From Fischerella sp. PCC 9431 (lineage in GTDB: Bacteria; Cyanobacteriota; Cyanobacteriia; Cyanobacteriales; Nostocaceae): 64,000 nt of DNA. The notes under the pieces were generated by a model. It saw nothing but the letters and a program-made list of their open reading frames with translations. It was not told the origin of the DNA and searched no databases. Where the stretch lies: assembly GCF_000447295.1 (NCBI RefSeq), contig NZ_KE650771.1:431500-495499 (forward strand). Direction: 5' to 3'. The stretch's first letter is position 1. Every line of letters begins with the position of its first letter. This document shows, in pieces, positions 47,481 through 56,273 of this stretch. A program made the translations under genes and the position numbers.

Positions 47481-49715
47481 ATGAACATAGATCTAAATAA
47501 TTATTATCAATGGGGAGGTTGTTTGAGGGTTGATGCACCTAGCTATGTTGAGCGAACAGCAGATCAAGAACTCTTAGATAGATTGAAAGTAGGAGAATAT
47601 TGTTATGTATTGAATGCTAGTCAGATGGGTAAATCTAGCTTAATGCTCCGCACAAAAAAGAAGCTAGAACAAAATCAATTTGCTTGTGCTGCGATTAGTC
47701 TAAATAGTCTGAGTCAAGATTGTAGCAATTCTGATGATTGGTATCAAGCCTTATTTGATGAGTTAGTAAAAAGCTTTTATTTATCCGAAGGTTTTAACAG
47801 TGAAAGGTGGTGGAAACAACAACACACTTCACCTTTAATGAAGCTACTGGCTTTTGTGGAAAAATTTTTATTGGTTGATGTAAATCACACAAGAGTAGTG
47901 ATTTTATTTGATGAAATAGATGCTATTTTCAGATTAAATTTTAGAGTAGATGATTTTTTTGCTTTTATCCGATGTTGTTATCAACGTCGTGCAGAAAATT
48001 CAGCTTATAACTATCTTAACTTTGCCTTATTTGGAGTAGCACCATTATCTACACTTAATACAAACCTGAACATCATTGCTAGGACTATTGATTTAACTGC
48101 TTTTCGGATTTCAGATGCAAAGCCTTTAGCCTATGGTTTATGGTTAGCAAAAAAAGCGAAACGCACTAAAAAAATTCTCAAAGAAATTTTTAATTGGACT
48201 AGTGGTCAACCCTATCTTACTCAACGAATTTGCGCTTTAATTGTTAGTTCTAAATCCTATATTAAAAAAGGTGAAGAAGCAGACAAAATTAACTATTTAG
48301 TTAAAACCTATATAATTGATGATTGGAAAATAAAAGGTACATATAGACACTTAGAGAATATCCGACTTTTTTTACTTCAAGATAATTCAAATAAATTTCG
48401 ACGTCTATCTTTGTATCAAAAGATTTTGCAACAAGAAGACTTAGAAACAGATGATTCAGAATATACTTCTGAAAAAATAGAATTAGAAATGGCGGGATTA
48501 GTTGTGAAAACTCAAGAAAATATCAAAACAGTAAATAAAATTTATCAATATATTTTTGACGAAGATTTTGTTCGCAGTAACTTAGCAGATGTATCTTTAA
48601 TTTATACAGAAAAGTTTTCCAATTGGCTGGCTTCTCAACAAGAAGATCAATCTCAACTTTTATATGGACAGGAATTAGAAAAAGTCTGGAAATGGGCAAA
48701 AGATCAAAACTTAAATAAACAAGAACATGATTTCTTGCTAAAAAGTCAATTGTTTGATGCTACCACTAAAGTACGACTATGTAGTATTAATAATTATGAA
48801 GATGTTGTTAAAGCTATTTTTGTATGGACTAAAGGACAAAAAAAGCTAAATGACTTAATTTTTGATCTCGCTAAGTTTAATCAGCTTCCAGCTGTAGGGA
48901 GCGAAGTAGTTTGGGTTGATAACTTAGTGCGATCGCAGATTTTAGACAAATGGTCAATCCACATTAAAAATCACTCTATTGCAGAATTCCACAATCAGCT
49001 GTTATCAGTTTACATAGGCAAATTGAAGATGCTTGCAGTTAATGATCACTCAGATATTGCTGAAGTTTTCCGAGAATGGATACCGGAATTAGAGAAAAAA
49101 ACCAGCTGTCTGTATAGTCATCTGATCGAAACCATACTTTTATGGACAAAACCTCATCCTGTTCTTGTGGAAACCCTTTGTCAGCTGATATGTGAAGATC
49201 AAAATCCTATTCCCATCAATCAAGAAGCAGAATACATCCAGCAACTCGTGCAGAAGCAATGGGTTAATCAATGGGAAACTCAAATAGATACGCAACCGAT
49301 TAGAGAAATACGCGATCGCCTACTTAAAAACCCCAATTGTGAACCATTTCGACTACTCATCCGGTATCGACAAATTTTAAAGAACGAAGTTGTACTAGAA
49401 GATCTGCATCGAGAAGATGAAGAACTACTAAAAATCAAACTAGTAAGCAAAATTAATGGTAGTTTAAGAGTTGCCAATTTGACATATGAGGCGATTTTTA
49501 ATCTGAACTGGGTTGACCAATCTCTCACAAATATTCCACGACCCTATCATACACAAAAGTTTATTGATTGGCTGGATTCTCGGCACAAGGAAAAATCACA
49601 ATTCCTAATAGGAGAAGAACTAGAAAAAACTAAAGTTTGGGCAGATTTAAATAAAAAATTATTAACAGAACAAGAGCGAGATTTTATTACTTGGAGTATA
49701 ATAGCAAATTTTTAA
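47481..49715 (+). CDS. AAA-like (AAA_35) ATPase with repeated post-ATPase modules
   Basis: 744 residues from ATG 47481. Residues 1-220 form the AAA-like domain common in cyanobacterial STAND-type proteins: DAPSYVERTADQELLDRL, Walker A ASQMGKSSL (46-54), Walker B VVILFDEID (139-147). After it, the family's usual helical/winged-helix module (WTSGQPYLTQRI...HLENIRLFLL...LYQKIL...KIYQYIF) occurs once fully, then a decayed copy, then another full copy (WTKPHPVLVETL...IREIRDRLL...RYRQIL...LTYEAIFN). A motif of about 45 residues (FxxWLxSxxxxxSQxLxGxELE) follows the first and the last copy. No C-terminal sensor such as WD40 is present. A membrane partner gene follows after 9 bases. Role unknown; signalling or defence is inferred. 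Confidence 0.75.
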   Translation: MNIDLNNYYQWGGCLRVDAPSYVERTADQELLDRLKVGEYCYVLNASQMGKSSLMLRTKKKLEQNQFACAAISLNSLSQDCSNSDDWYQALFDELVKSFYLSEGFNSERWWKQQHTSPLMKLLAFVEKFLLVDVNHTRVVILFDEIDAIFRLNFRVDDFFAFIRCCYQRRAENSAYNYLNFALFGVAPLSTLNTNLNIIARTIDLTAFRISDAKPLAYGLWLAKKAKRTKKILKEIFNWTSGQPYLTQRICALIVSSKSYIKKGEEADKINYLVKTYIIDDWKIKGTYRHLENIRLFLLQDNSNKFRRLSLYQKILQQEDLETDDSEYTSEKIELEMAGLVVKTQENIKTVNKIYQYIFDEDFVRSNLADVSLIYTEKFSNWLASQQEDQSQLLYGQELEKVWKWAKDQNLNKQEHDFLLKSQLFDATTKVRLCSINNYEDVVKAIFVWTKGQKKLNDLIFDLAKFNQLPAVGSEVVWVDNLVRSQILDKWSIHIKNHSIAEFHNQLLSVYIGKLKMLAVNDHSDIAEVFREWIPELEKKTSCLYSHLIETILLWTKPHPVLVETLCQLICEDQNPIPINQEAEYIQQLVQKQWVNQWETQIDTQPIREIRDRLLKNPNCEPFRLLIRYRQILKNEVVLEDLHREDEELLKIKLVSKINGSLRVANLTYEAIFNLNWVDQSLTNIPRPYHTQKFIDWLDSRHKEKSQFLIGEELEKTKVWADLNKKLLTEQERDFITWSIIANF

Positions 49716-49724
49716 GGATTAATT

Positions 49725-50831
49725 ATGGTAAATGACCAAGATAAAGAAGATGTTTATAACTACATTAAAAGTATTATTTCAGAACTAGATGAAAAAGCTG
49801 ATAGACCAAATGTTGTCATTGAAGAAGTTTTAGCTTGGACTTATTTTCAAAAATATTTGACTAAAATTATTTTTGAATTTCTCCTCGAACCACCGGATTT
49901 TTTTATTACTAATGGCAAAGAAAGCGAAATTATCGGCAATCTCATCTACAACCGATTAATTAAAGATTGGGAGTTTCAAGAAACATCAGCACATTTTAGA
50001 CAGATTCAAAATGAAATTCTCAATCATCAACAATCGAGAAATTTATTAGAATTATACCAGCAAATTTTACACGAAGATTACGTTCCTATTAAAGATAATT
50101 CACTGCAACAAGAATTATTAGCATCTGGACTTGTAATTCGAGAAGCAGAAAAACTGAGAGTCGCGAACCGGGTTTATAAACAAGTATTTAATCAAAATTG
50201 GATTGACAAAAATTTGCATTCAAATCAACCGGAGTCGTCAAATCTTCATAGAGTTGATGAATTACCACCACAAAATAATATCCCACCAGATAATGATCGA
50301 AGACCTTCAGAAGTAGCACGCGTATTTGCATACCTATTTATAATCGTACTTGGTATCAGCTTTATCGGTTTATTATTATTTTTAATTTTGAAATCTTCCC
50401 AATCTTCACCATCATCTAATTCGGCTCGAAGTATCAATGCTTGTCAGAAATTTTCCTATGAACTTGATGAAGCTTTGCAAAAACCTCAAAACAGACTCAA
50501 TGTGATCAAAAAAGGTTTATTGTGGAGACAAGAACAAGGCATTAGTTTAAATGAACAATGTGAAGACTTTAGGAAAAACTTAGAAAAAACTGGTATTACT
50601 CCATCTGACTTAGAGAGAAAACTGAACAAAGTCTTACGTCAAGAAGCACAAACAAAAATCGATACCAATCAATTAGAAGAAGCAGTAGATATTTTATGTA
50701 AAATTTCCGATGATTATGAATATATTGATGATTTAAAAAGAATATTTCAACGTTGGGAATCAACAAGAGGTGGTAGGGTTCAAAACAAAATCAATCAAAT
50801 GAAATCTTCTTGTCCTGCTGCTCAATACTAA
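49725..50831 (+). CDS. Membrane protein carrying one AAA_35-type accessory module; partner of the ATPase
   Basis: 368 residues. Residues 20-165 contain one more copy of the module seen in the gene before (VIEEVLAWTYFQKYLTKII, FRQIQNEILNHQQSRNLLEL, LLASGLVIREAEKLRVANRV, WIDKNL), but no ATPase. A disordered Pro/Ser linker leads to one transmembrane helix (FAYLFIIVLGISFIGLLLFLIL, about 197-218). The last 145 residues are helical and charged with three Cys, probably outside the cytoplasm. The short 9-base gap and shared module say it works with the ATPase. The split is unusual, since module and membrane segment are normally on the ATPase chain. Confidence 0.7.
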   Translation: MVNDQDKEDVYNYIKSIISELDEKADRPNVVIEEVLAWTYFQKYLTKIIFEFLLEPPDFFITNGKESEIIGNLIYNRLIKDWEFQETSAHFRQIQNEILNHQQSRNLLELYQQILHEDYVPIKDNSLQQELLASGLVIREAEKLRVANRVYKQVFNQNWIDKNLHSNQPESSNLHRVDELPPQNNIPPDNDRRPSEVARVFAYLFIIVLGISFIGLLLFLILKSSQSSPSSNSARSINACQKFSYELDEALQKPQNRLNVIKKGLLWRQEQGISLNEQCEDFRKNLEKTGITPSDLERKLNKVLRQEAQTKIDTNQLEEAVDILCKISDDYEYIDDLKRIFQRWESTRGGRVQNKINQMKSSCPAAQY

Positions 50832-50898
50832 GGGAAGTTGAAAAAATTATCAAAATTTTTATTTAAGAAAATCTATTTCCCTTTGTCTTCCTTATCCC

Positions 50899-50931
50899 AG
50901 ATCGCCGACTTCTTTAAGAAGTCGGCGATCT
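50899..50931. terminator. Bidirectional hairpin between the module gene and amt copy 2
   Basis: A perfect 16-bp stem: AGATCGCCGACTTCTT (50899-50914) and AAGAAGTCGGCGATCT (50916-50931) around a single base, followed by TTGATTT on the plus strand. It sits between two convergent genes. The GAAGTCGGCGATC phrase is also a dispersed repeat in cyanobacteria. Confidence 0.7.
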
Positions 50932-50956
50932 TGATTTAGGATTGCTATATCTTCCT

Positions 50957-52525
50957 CTACATTTTGTAGAAAAAACCATCACTACCGACTTTTTCTTCCC
51001 TTGCTGAGACTCTAATTCCTTTTCTTGCTAACGTAATTATTTTTATCCACCAATTTCCTTTAATCATGATTGGTTGGTTGCGTTTAGCTGCATTTTCCCA
51101 ACCATATAAAAATAAACCGATCGCTATCCAAATTGCTAAACTTAAAATCAAGGTGACACCGCAAACAATTAACCAACCGAGTAATTGATAACCCGTCTGG
51201 ACAAAAGGATTATTGTGAAAGAAAGGGTGGGTATTGTATACAAGAGATTCTGGTTGACTAAAAAGACCAACAGCAATCGTTCCCCAAGCACCACAGAACA
51301 GATGAACAGGAATTGCACCTGCTGGATCGTCAATTTTGCATCTTTCTAAAACTTTTGCTCCCATAACCACAACAAACCCACTAATAAAACCGATGAAAGC
51401 TCCTCTAGTCATATCTACATAAGCAGAAGAGGCTGTCACTCCGACCAAACCTCCTAAAATACCATTAATGATCGAAGACAAACTTGGTTTCCCAATAATC
51501 GCTGGACTACAGATAATCGCCATCGTTCCACCTGTCGCACCTGCAATTGTTGTTGTAGCGACAATGTGCGGTACATATTCTAAATTGGGTGTTGAACCAC
51601 CATTAAAACCTAGCCATCCCATCCACAAAATTAGACAAGCCAAAGTTGCATAACCAAGGTTACTAGGACGAGTAAAAGCTTCTTGGGAAATATTTGCTGG
51701 AGCTTGTTCTTCAGGATTTTGATTAAATTCGATATCTTGGCGGGGGTCGTAATTAAAACGACCCCAGCGTGGTTTGAGTAACCAAGCTCCCACCAAAGCA
51801 GCTGTTCCACCGACGCTGTGAACAACTGTTGAACCAGCAAAATCTCTAAATTTGAGAACTTCTTTCAACCAGCCATAATGTCCCCAAATCCAATGACCAG
51901 TAAAAGGATACAAAAGTCCAACTAAGAAAAAGCTGAACAGAAAAAATGCCCAAAATTTGACCCGTTCCGCAACTGCTCCAGAAACAATTGTCGCAGCAGT
52001 TCCAGCAAAAACTAATTGAAAGAAAAACAAAGCTGCAAAAGAATGATTTGGCCAATCAGTTTGTAAACAGGAAAATCCTTCAGGGAAAGCCAAATCATTA
52101 GAAGTTTGGGGAAATTTTAGTTCAAAAGGAAAATCTATGCGACCAAAAAAACTAAACAAATTCGGGTTTTCTGCTCCAGGACAATCATAGTATCCATCCC
52201 CATACATAAATCCAAAACCAAAGAGCCAATAAGCTAATGTCGCGACACAAAAAACAACCAGGTTTTTTGCTAAGACATTAGTGGCATTATTGTATCTACA
52301 GAAGCCAGTTTCTAACAGAGCAAAGCCAGCATTCATAAAAAAGACTAAAGCACCTGCAATTAATAACCACAGAGAACTTAAGTCTTGTTTTGTGCTAGGA
52401 GCTTGCGCCATTGCAGCTTTCATCGAAACCAGCACTATGATGGTTGCTAAAGGTATGTTGAGGTAGAAAAACCTCAAAAGTTGGCTTTTGTTATACTTTA
52501 AGCCTAGAAGTCTTCGTTTAGACAT
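50957..52525 (-). CDS. amt: Ammonium transporter (Amt family), second copy
   Basis: 522 residues with an N-terminal hydrophobic signal-like segment (IPLATIIVLVSMKAAMAQA) and about 11 membrane helices. [62 protein letters not shown] and CKIDDPAGAIPVHLFCGAWGTI include the two pore His residues. Two insertions distinguish it from the first copy: one with Cys pairs (YYDCPGAENPN) and one acidic (NPEEQAPANISQ). The C-terminal tail is long and basic. A perfect NtcA box was not found upstream. It is likely a divergent paralogue with other kinetics or regulation. Confidence 0.92.
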   Translation of the reverse strand: MSKRRLLGLKYNKSQLLRFFYLNIPLATIIVLVSMKAAMAQAPSTKQDLSSLWLLIAGALVFFMNAGFALLETGFCRYNNATNVLAKNLVVFCVATLAYWLFGFGFMYGDGYYDCPGAENPNLFSFFGRIDFPFELKFPQTSNDLAFPEGFSCLQTDWPNHSFAALFFFQLVFAGTAATIVSGAVAERVKFWAFFLFSFFLVGLLYPFTGHWIWGHYGWLKEVLKFRDFAGSTVVHSVGGTAALVGAWLLKPRWGRFNYDPRQDIEFNQNPEEQAPANISQEAFTRPSNLGYATLACLILWMGWLGFNGGSTPNLEYVPHIVATTTIAGATGGTMAIICSPAIIGKPSLSSIINGILGGLVGVTASSAYVDMTRGAFIGFISGFVVVMGAKVLERCKIDDPAGAIPVHLFCGAWGTIAVGLFSQPESLVYNTHPFFHNNPFVQTGYQLLGWLIVCGVTLILSLAIWIAIGLFLYGWENAAKRNQPIMIKGNWWIKIITLARKGIRVSAREEKVGSDGFFYKM

Positions 52526-52750
52526 GAGATTCTTATTCTATTGGCAAAATAATGTAAATTTCGTTATCTTACACGCTATTTACAATTGCACATATAGTTA
52601 AGATCACTCGATTTGCAGAAATTTTACCTAGACAGAAGCGACATTTTCTGATGACAAAGGAAAATAGAGCGATCGCTACACCAGGACAAGCACTTGATTT
52701 AAGTAGGTAAATAGGGTTAGAAAAAAGGTAATAAATAAGGATTTAGAATT

Positions 52751-53587
52751 TTGGTTAAGCAACGATTAGATATTTTGTTAGTTGATTTGGGGTTGTGTAT
52801 GTCCCGTCAGCAAGCACAACGCTTGATTCAAGCTGGGGAAGTGAGCGTTGATGGTAAGCTTGTTGATAAGGCGGGGACAGAGGTTGAGGTTGCGGCTGAG
52901 GTTAAGATTAAGGAGCGATCGCGTTTTGTTTCTCGTGGGGGTGAAAAACTCGCGAAGGCGCTACAAGAGTTTGCGATCGCTGTAGAGAATCGTGTTTGTT
53001 TGGATGGTGGTATTTCTACAGGCGGTTTTACTGATTGTCTCCTGCAAGCTGGAGCAAAGTTGGTTTATGGTGTGGATGTTGGTTACGGACAAGTTGACTG
53101 GAAGTTACGTAACGATCCACGGGTAATTTTGAAGGAACGCACGAATTTACGCTATCTAACAGCTGATGAGTTGTATGGTGTTTCCCCCCTAACACAGACG
53201 GGGGGAAATTATGCTGATTTAGCGGTGGTAGATGTTTCGTTTATTTCGCTAACGAAAGTTTTACCTGCTTTGTGGCGATTAACTCAACCTCAGCGTGAAG
53301 CGGTTTTGTTGGTGAAACCTCAATTTGAAGTGGGAAAAAGTCGTGTTGGGAAAAAAGGAGTGGTACGTGATCCAAAAGACCATGCTGATGCGATCGCTCA
53401 GGTGTTACAAGCAGCTATTGATTTAGGATGGAATTACAAAGGTCTAACTTGGTCGCCTGTGACCGGCCCAGCTGGAAATATTGAGTACCTTTTGTGGTTA
53501 GGAATGGATAGTGAGATAGCACCGCCAAATTTAGAAACTATTCAACAAATTGCGAAATCTGCTACTGCTGCTTTTAAAAATAATTAA
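52751..53587 (+). CDS. tlyA: TlyA family RNA 2'-O-methyltransferase / hemolysin-like protein
   Basis: 278 residues. An N-terminal S4 RNA-binding domain (QRLDILLVDLGLCMSRQQAQRLIQAGEVSVDG) precedes an FtsJ-type methyltransferase (VCLDGGISTGGFTDCLLQAGAKLVYGVDVGYGQVDW and ADLAVVDVSFISLTKVLPAL), as in TlyA. The family modifies rRNA ribose 2'-O positions. Translation would start at TTG 52751 (MVKQRLD), as no ATG fits. The stop overlaps the convergent cp12 stop by four bases. Confidence 0.88.
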   Translation: MVKQRLDILLVDLGLCMSRQQAQRLIQAGEVSVDGKLVDKAGTEVEVAAEVKIKERSRFVSRGGEKLAKALQEFAIAVENRVCLDGGISTGGFTDCLLQAGAKLVYGVDVGYGQVDWKLRNDPRVILKERTNLRYLTADELYGVSPLTQTGGNYADLAVVDVSFISLTKVLPALWRLTQPQREAVLLVKPQFEVGKSRVGKKGVVRDPKDHADAIAQVLQAAIDLGWNYKGLTWSPVTGPAGNIEYLLWLGMDSEIAPPNLETIQQIAKSATAAFKNN

Positions 53588-53808
53588 ATGTCATAAATAC
53601 GACATTCAATCGCTTCTGGATGAATTTCACAATAGCGTTCTAAATCTGTTTTACGTTTTGTGATTTGCTGTTGTTGAGATTGCTTAATTCGCAGTTCTTC
53701 AACTGTTTCCCAGGCTAAAATACATTCATGAGAATTACTGCCTTTTTGATCACAAATTGCACGAGCTTCATCTAGAGCTTGAAATACGTCTAAAGTTTGT
53801 GATGTCAT
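53584..53808 (-). CDS. cp12: CP12 Calvin-cycle regulator
   Basis: 74 residues, the length of classical CP12. Cys pairs for disulfide switching are in CDQKGSNSHEC (residues 19-29) and CEIHPEAIEC (59-68). The conserved AWETVEELR core and ECRIYDI end are intact. Oxidised CP12 binds GAPDH and phosphoribulokinase in darkness and switches the Calvin cycle off. The gene overlaps the end of tlyA tail-to-tail by four bases, so converging transcription may matter. The start at 53808 has AAAGGGTAAACT upstream. Confidence 0.93.
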   Translation of the reverse strand: MTSQTLDVFQALDEARAICDQKGSNSHECILAWETVEELRIKQSQQQQITKRKTDLERYCEIHPEAIECRIYDI

Positions 53809-54305
53809 AGTTTACCCTTTTTAGACTGCACAAAATGAACTCAAAGTAGTATTGCTTCTTGAGCTTTTATTTATAGCGTAGATAGAAAAAATAAAAAAGT
53901 GCAGGGGTAAATTTTTTCACTATATAAAAAGTTATACAATTAATTATAATTAATAAACTTTTGGCAGATTTATAAATCAATACGCTTCAGCTAAGGTAAT
54001 TAATATGGTTTTCTGGTTATGTAGAGACATTACAGTACAATGTCTCTACAGATTTTTTCGGTGGGGAAATTTTATGATCAGCAAGCTTAATCCCTGTTTT
54101 CCCCAAATGATTATGTATAAGTAGTCATCATGAACTGGGTACACCAACAACGCATGAAAAAACCTCTTAACCTATTCCCCGTTCCCTGACTTTATAAAGA
54201 AAAGCTAAATTTAATTATTGAATCTATCTAAGGTAAGAAGTGGTTGCTTCATAAATTTTAGAAATTAGATAAAAAGCTTAAAAATTTTAGTTACTAAATC
54301 TAAAA
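53809..54305. other. Gap with a dispersed hairpin (54021-54049)
   Basis: No gene is supported. GTAGAGACATT (54021-54031) and AATGTCTCTAC (54039-54049) form an 11-bp hairpin followed by AGATTTTTTC, a possible terminator or dispersed repeat of the same GTAGAGAC family as at 21447. Confidence 0.5.
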
Positions 54306-54533
54306 ATGTATTCTCAGGAGAAAGAGCAATTCTATCATACAGAACTTGTTAAGTATGGTGTGGATTATCAAAGAGCCGCTAAAGTCGCCCGGATTTTAGC
54401 TTCTGGAACACCAGATGAACTGTTAAGTGAGAAAGAAATTCAACTTGCCGAGGAGGTTTGTAAAGAATGGTTAAGACAACACCAGCGTTACAAGCGCTTG
54501 ACCTCAAATGTTAGAGAATATAAGCGCTTTTGA
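54306..54533 (+). CDS. Small conserved-looking protein, function unknown
   Basis: 75 residues, mostly helical: YHTELVKYGVDYQRAAKVARILASGTPDELLSEKEIQLAEEV and a basic C-terminus. AAGGATT-like purines are not clear upstream, so the start is less certain. Composition and length look like a real cyanobacterial small protein, but I do not recognise a family. It is convergent with the GTPase gene, ending 11 bases before it. Confidence 0.55.
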   Translation: MYSQEKEQFYHTELVKYGVDYQRAAKVARILASGTPDELLSEKEIQLAEEVCKEWLRQHQRYKRLTSNVREYKRF

Positions 54534-54543
54534 TGCTTAAAGT

Positions 54544-55908
54544 TCACTTACTTGTCATACCCAAATTTCGTTCTAATTCCTGTCGCAAACGATACAAAAT
54601 CGTATTTGATTCCACCTCAGCCAAAATTTCCGTGATCACGGTGCTAGCGCCTAATTGTCCCCAAGTACAGCCTTGTTCGAGGTATACTTGGGCAGCTTTA
54701 CCGACTGCATAGGCTCCATAACCTGCGATTCCAGCTTGAGCGATCGCACTCCCAGCAAAGACTGTAATATTACTAGGATTGTCACCGCTAGCAATTGCTG
54801 ACGTACTTTTACCTAAACCTAAAATAAAACTGCTACCTAATTCTCCTAGTAGCAAACCACCAGAACTGAATAAAATTGTTTTTAATAGTCTCCCGGCTTC
54901 GTAGCCAGTCATGGGCAAACCATATAATCTTGCTAAGGAACGAATCAAGGCTAAGTCGGCGACAGTCCCGCCTAATATATCTAGCAAAGCAATAGGATTT
55001 AACCCAACAGCCACAGCTTTATATTTGGTAAATTGCCAAATTAAGTCTTCTGCTTCTTGTTGACGTACATCAACAGTTTTGGATGCGATCGCTTCTTCAG
55101 CATCCCGTGCTTGGATGAGTGCGTTTAAAGCAATCAGCGATCGCCCTTCTTGGTTGAGAATTTTCAGAAGAGTCTGTTTGAGTTCGTCTATTTGTGGTGG
55201 TGGTGTCTCCCATTCGTAAGTGACATTCCCATCCGGCCACTCAACCCGTACTTCTAACGGTGTTGGTTCCGCCGCAATCATCACAATTTCATCGGGTTGT
55301 AAAGGCTTGGTTTGGGTATTTCCCGCACCTAGTTGTTGTAAATTTTTGTAAATTGTCTCTCGGTCTGTGTCTGGATACAAATCTATTTTATTAAACACGA
55401 GAATCAAAGGCTTTTGTGCTTGTCGCAATTCGCACAAAGCTTGATATTCTGTCCGAGTAATATCACCAGCAACCACAAACAAAATTAAATCTGCTTGACG
55501 CGCCACATCTTTTGCCATTTGCGATCGCGCTTCTCCCGCAATTTCATCTAATCCTGGCGTATCAATTAATTCCACCTGTGCTTTGTCGCCAAGATTCCAA
55601 CGTACAGAACGGGGATACTGAGTCACACCATGTAAAGGGCCAGTTTGGAGAATCTTCTGTCCTAACAAAGCATTTAACACCGCCGACTTACCACGACTAA
55701 CTAAACCAAAAGCGGCAATTACAATCACATTATGGTCTAGTTTGTTGAGAGTAGCAGTTAAAACCTCTAATTCTGGTTTTACCAAACCAGCTAATTTTGA
55801 ATTTGTTGATGTTTGTCCAGGTTTGCGGAAATTACTATACCAAGATAGCGCTTGTCTGAGACTAGCGCGAGCGCGGTTGAGATGAGTTTCTTGTGTATTT
55901 TTTGGCAC
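54544..55908 (-). CDS. Era-like GTPase with C-terminal membrane-associated (DUF697-type) domain
   Basis: 454 residues. GTPase motifs: G1 GLVSRGKSAVLNALLG (about residue 89), a switch II LIDTPGLDEIAG, G4 VFNKIDLY, and a G5-like MIAAEPTP. The C-terminal 170 residues hold hydrophobic segments (VAVGLNPIALLDILGGTVADLALI; ITVFAGSAIAQAGIAGYGAYAVG), as in DUF697 proteins that sit at membranes. Cyanobacterial relatives are of unknown role. It is a single gene; its start lies next to an STRR array. Confidence 0.82.
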   Translation of the reverse strand: MPKNTQETHLNRARASLRQALSWYSNFRKPGQTSTNSKLAGLVKPELEVLTATLNKLDHNVIVIAAFGLVSRGKSAVLNALLGQKILQTGPLHGVTQYPRSVRWNLGDKAQVELIDTPGLDEIAGEARSQMAKDVARQADLILFVVAGDITRTEYQALCELRQAQKPLILVFNKIDLYPDTDRETIYKNLQQLGAGNTQTKPLQPDEIVMIAAEPTPLEVRVEWPDGNVTYEWETPPPQIDELKQTLLKILNQEGRSLIALNALIQARDAEEAIASKTVDVRQQEAEDLIWQFTKYKAVAVGLNPIALLDILGGTVADLALIRSLARLYGLPMTGYEAGRLLKTILFSSGGLLLGELGSSFILGLGKSTSAIASGDNPSNITVFAGSAIAQAGIAGYGAYAVGKAAQVYLEQGCTWGQLGASTVITEILAEVESNTILYRLRQELERNLGMTSK

Positions 55909-55917
55909 TTTTGGGTG

Positions 55918-55957
55918 TTGGGGATCAGGGTTCGGGGATCGGGGATCAGGGAATGGG
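55918..55957. repeat. STRR array (GGGGATCAGGG/TTCGGGGATCGG)
   Basis: Degenerate GGGGATC heptamers directly upstream of the GTPase start codon (minus strand). Confidence 0.75.
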
Positions 55958-56273
55958 AATTAATTTAGCAGCAAACCGATAATCCATCGGTATGTATATG
56001 TGTGCATCTGTGTCTTTGTATTAGTTTTCTCAAACATTGTAGTACTGAGAAATTAAAAATTGACGCTCATCACAAATGCGATCGCAGTTTTCATGAAAAT
56101 AGATGCTCTGAAATTATTGCCTATTTTATCCAAAATAGTTTCATAAATTGCTAACAAACAAAAATTAACGAAATCAATTGATTTAGATTTATCTCAAGAT
56201 TAATTTAACTAACAAATATGGGAACAATAACTTCAGTCGAATATTTTGTTGATGTTACTGAATTAATTAAAGT

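Noticed and set aside
52526-52750. Possible NtcA site upstream of the second amt gene
   Set aside because: The best match (ATA-N8-TAC on the minus strand) deviates at the first base, so it is not called.
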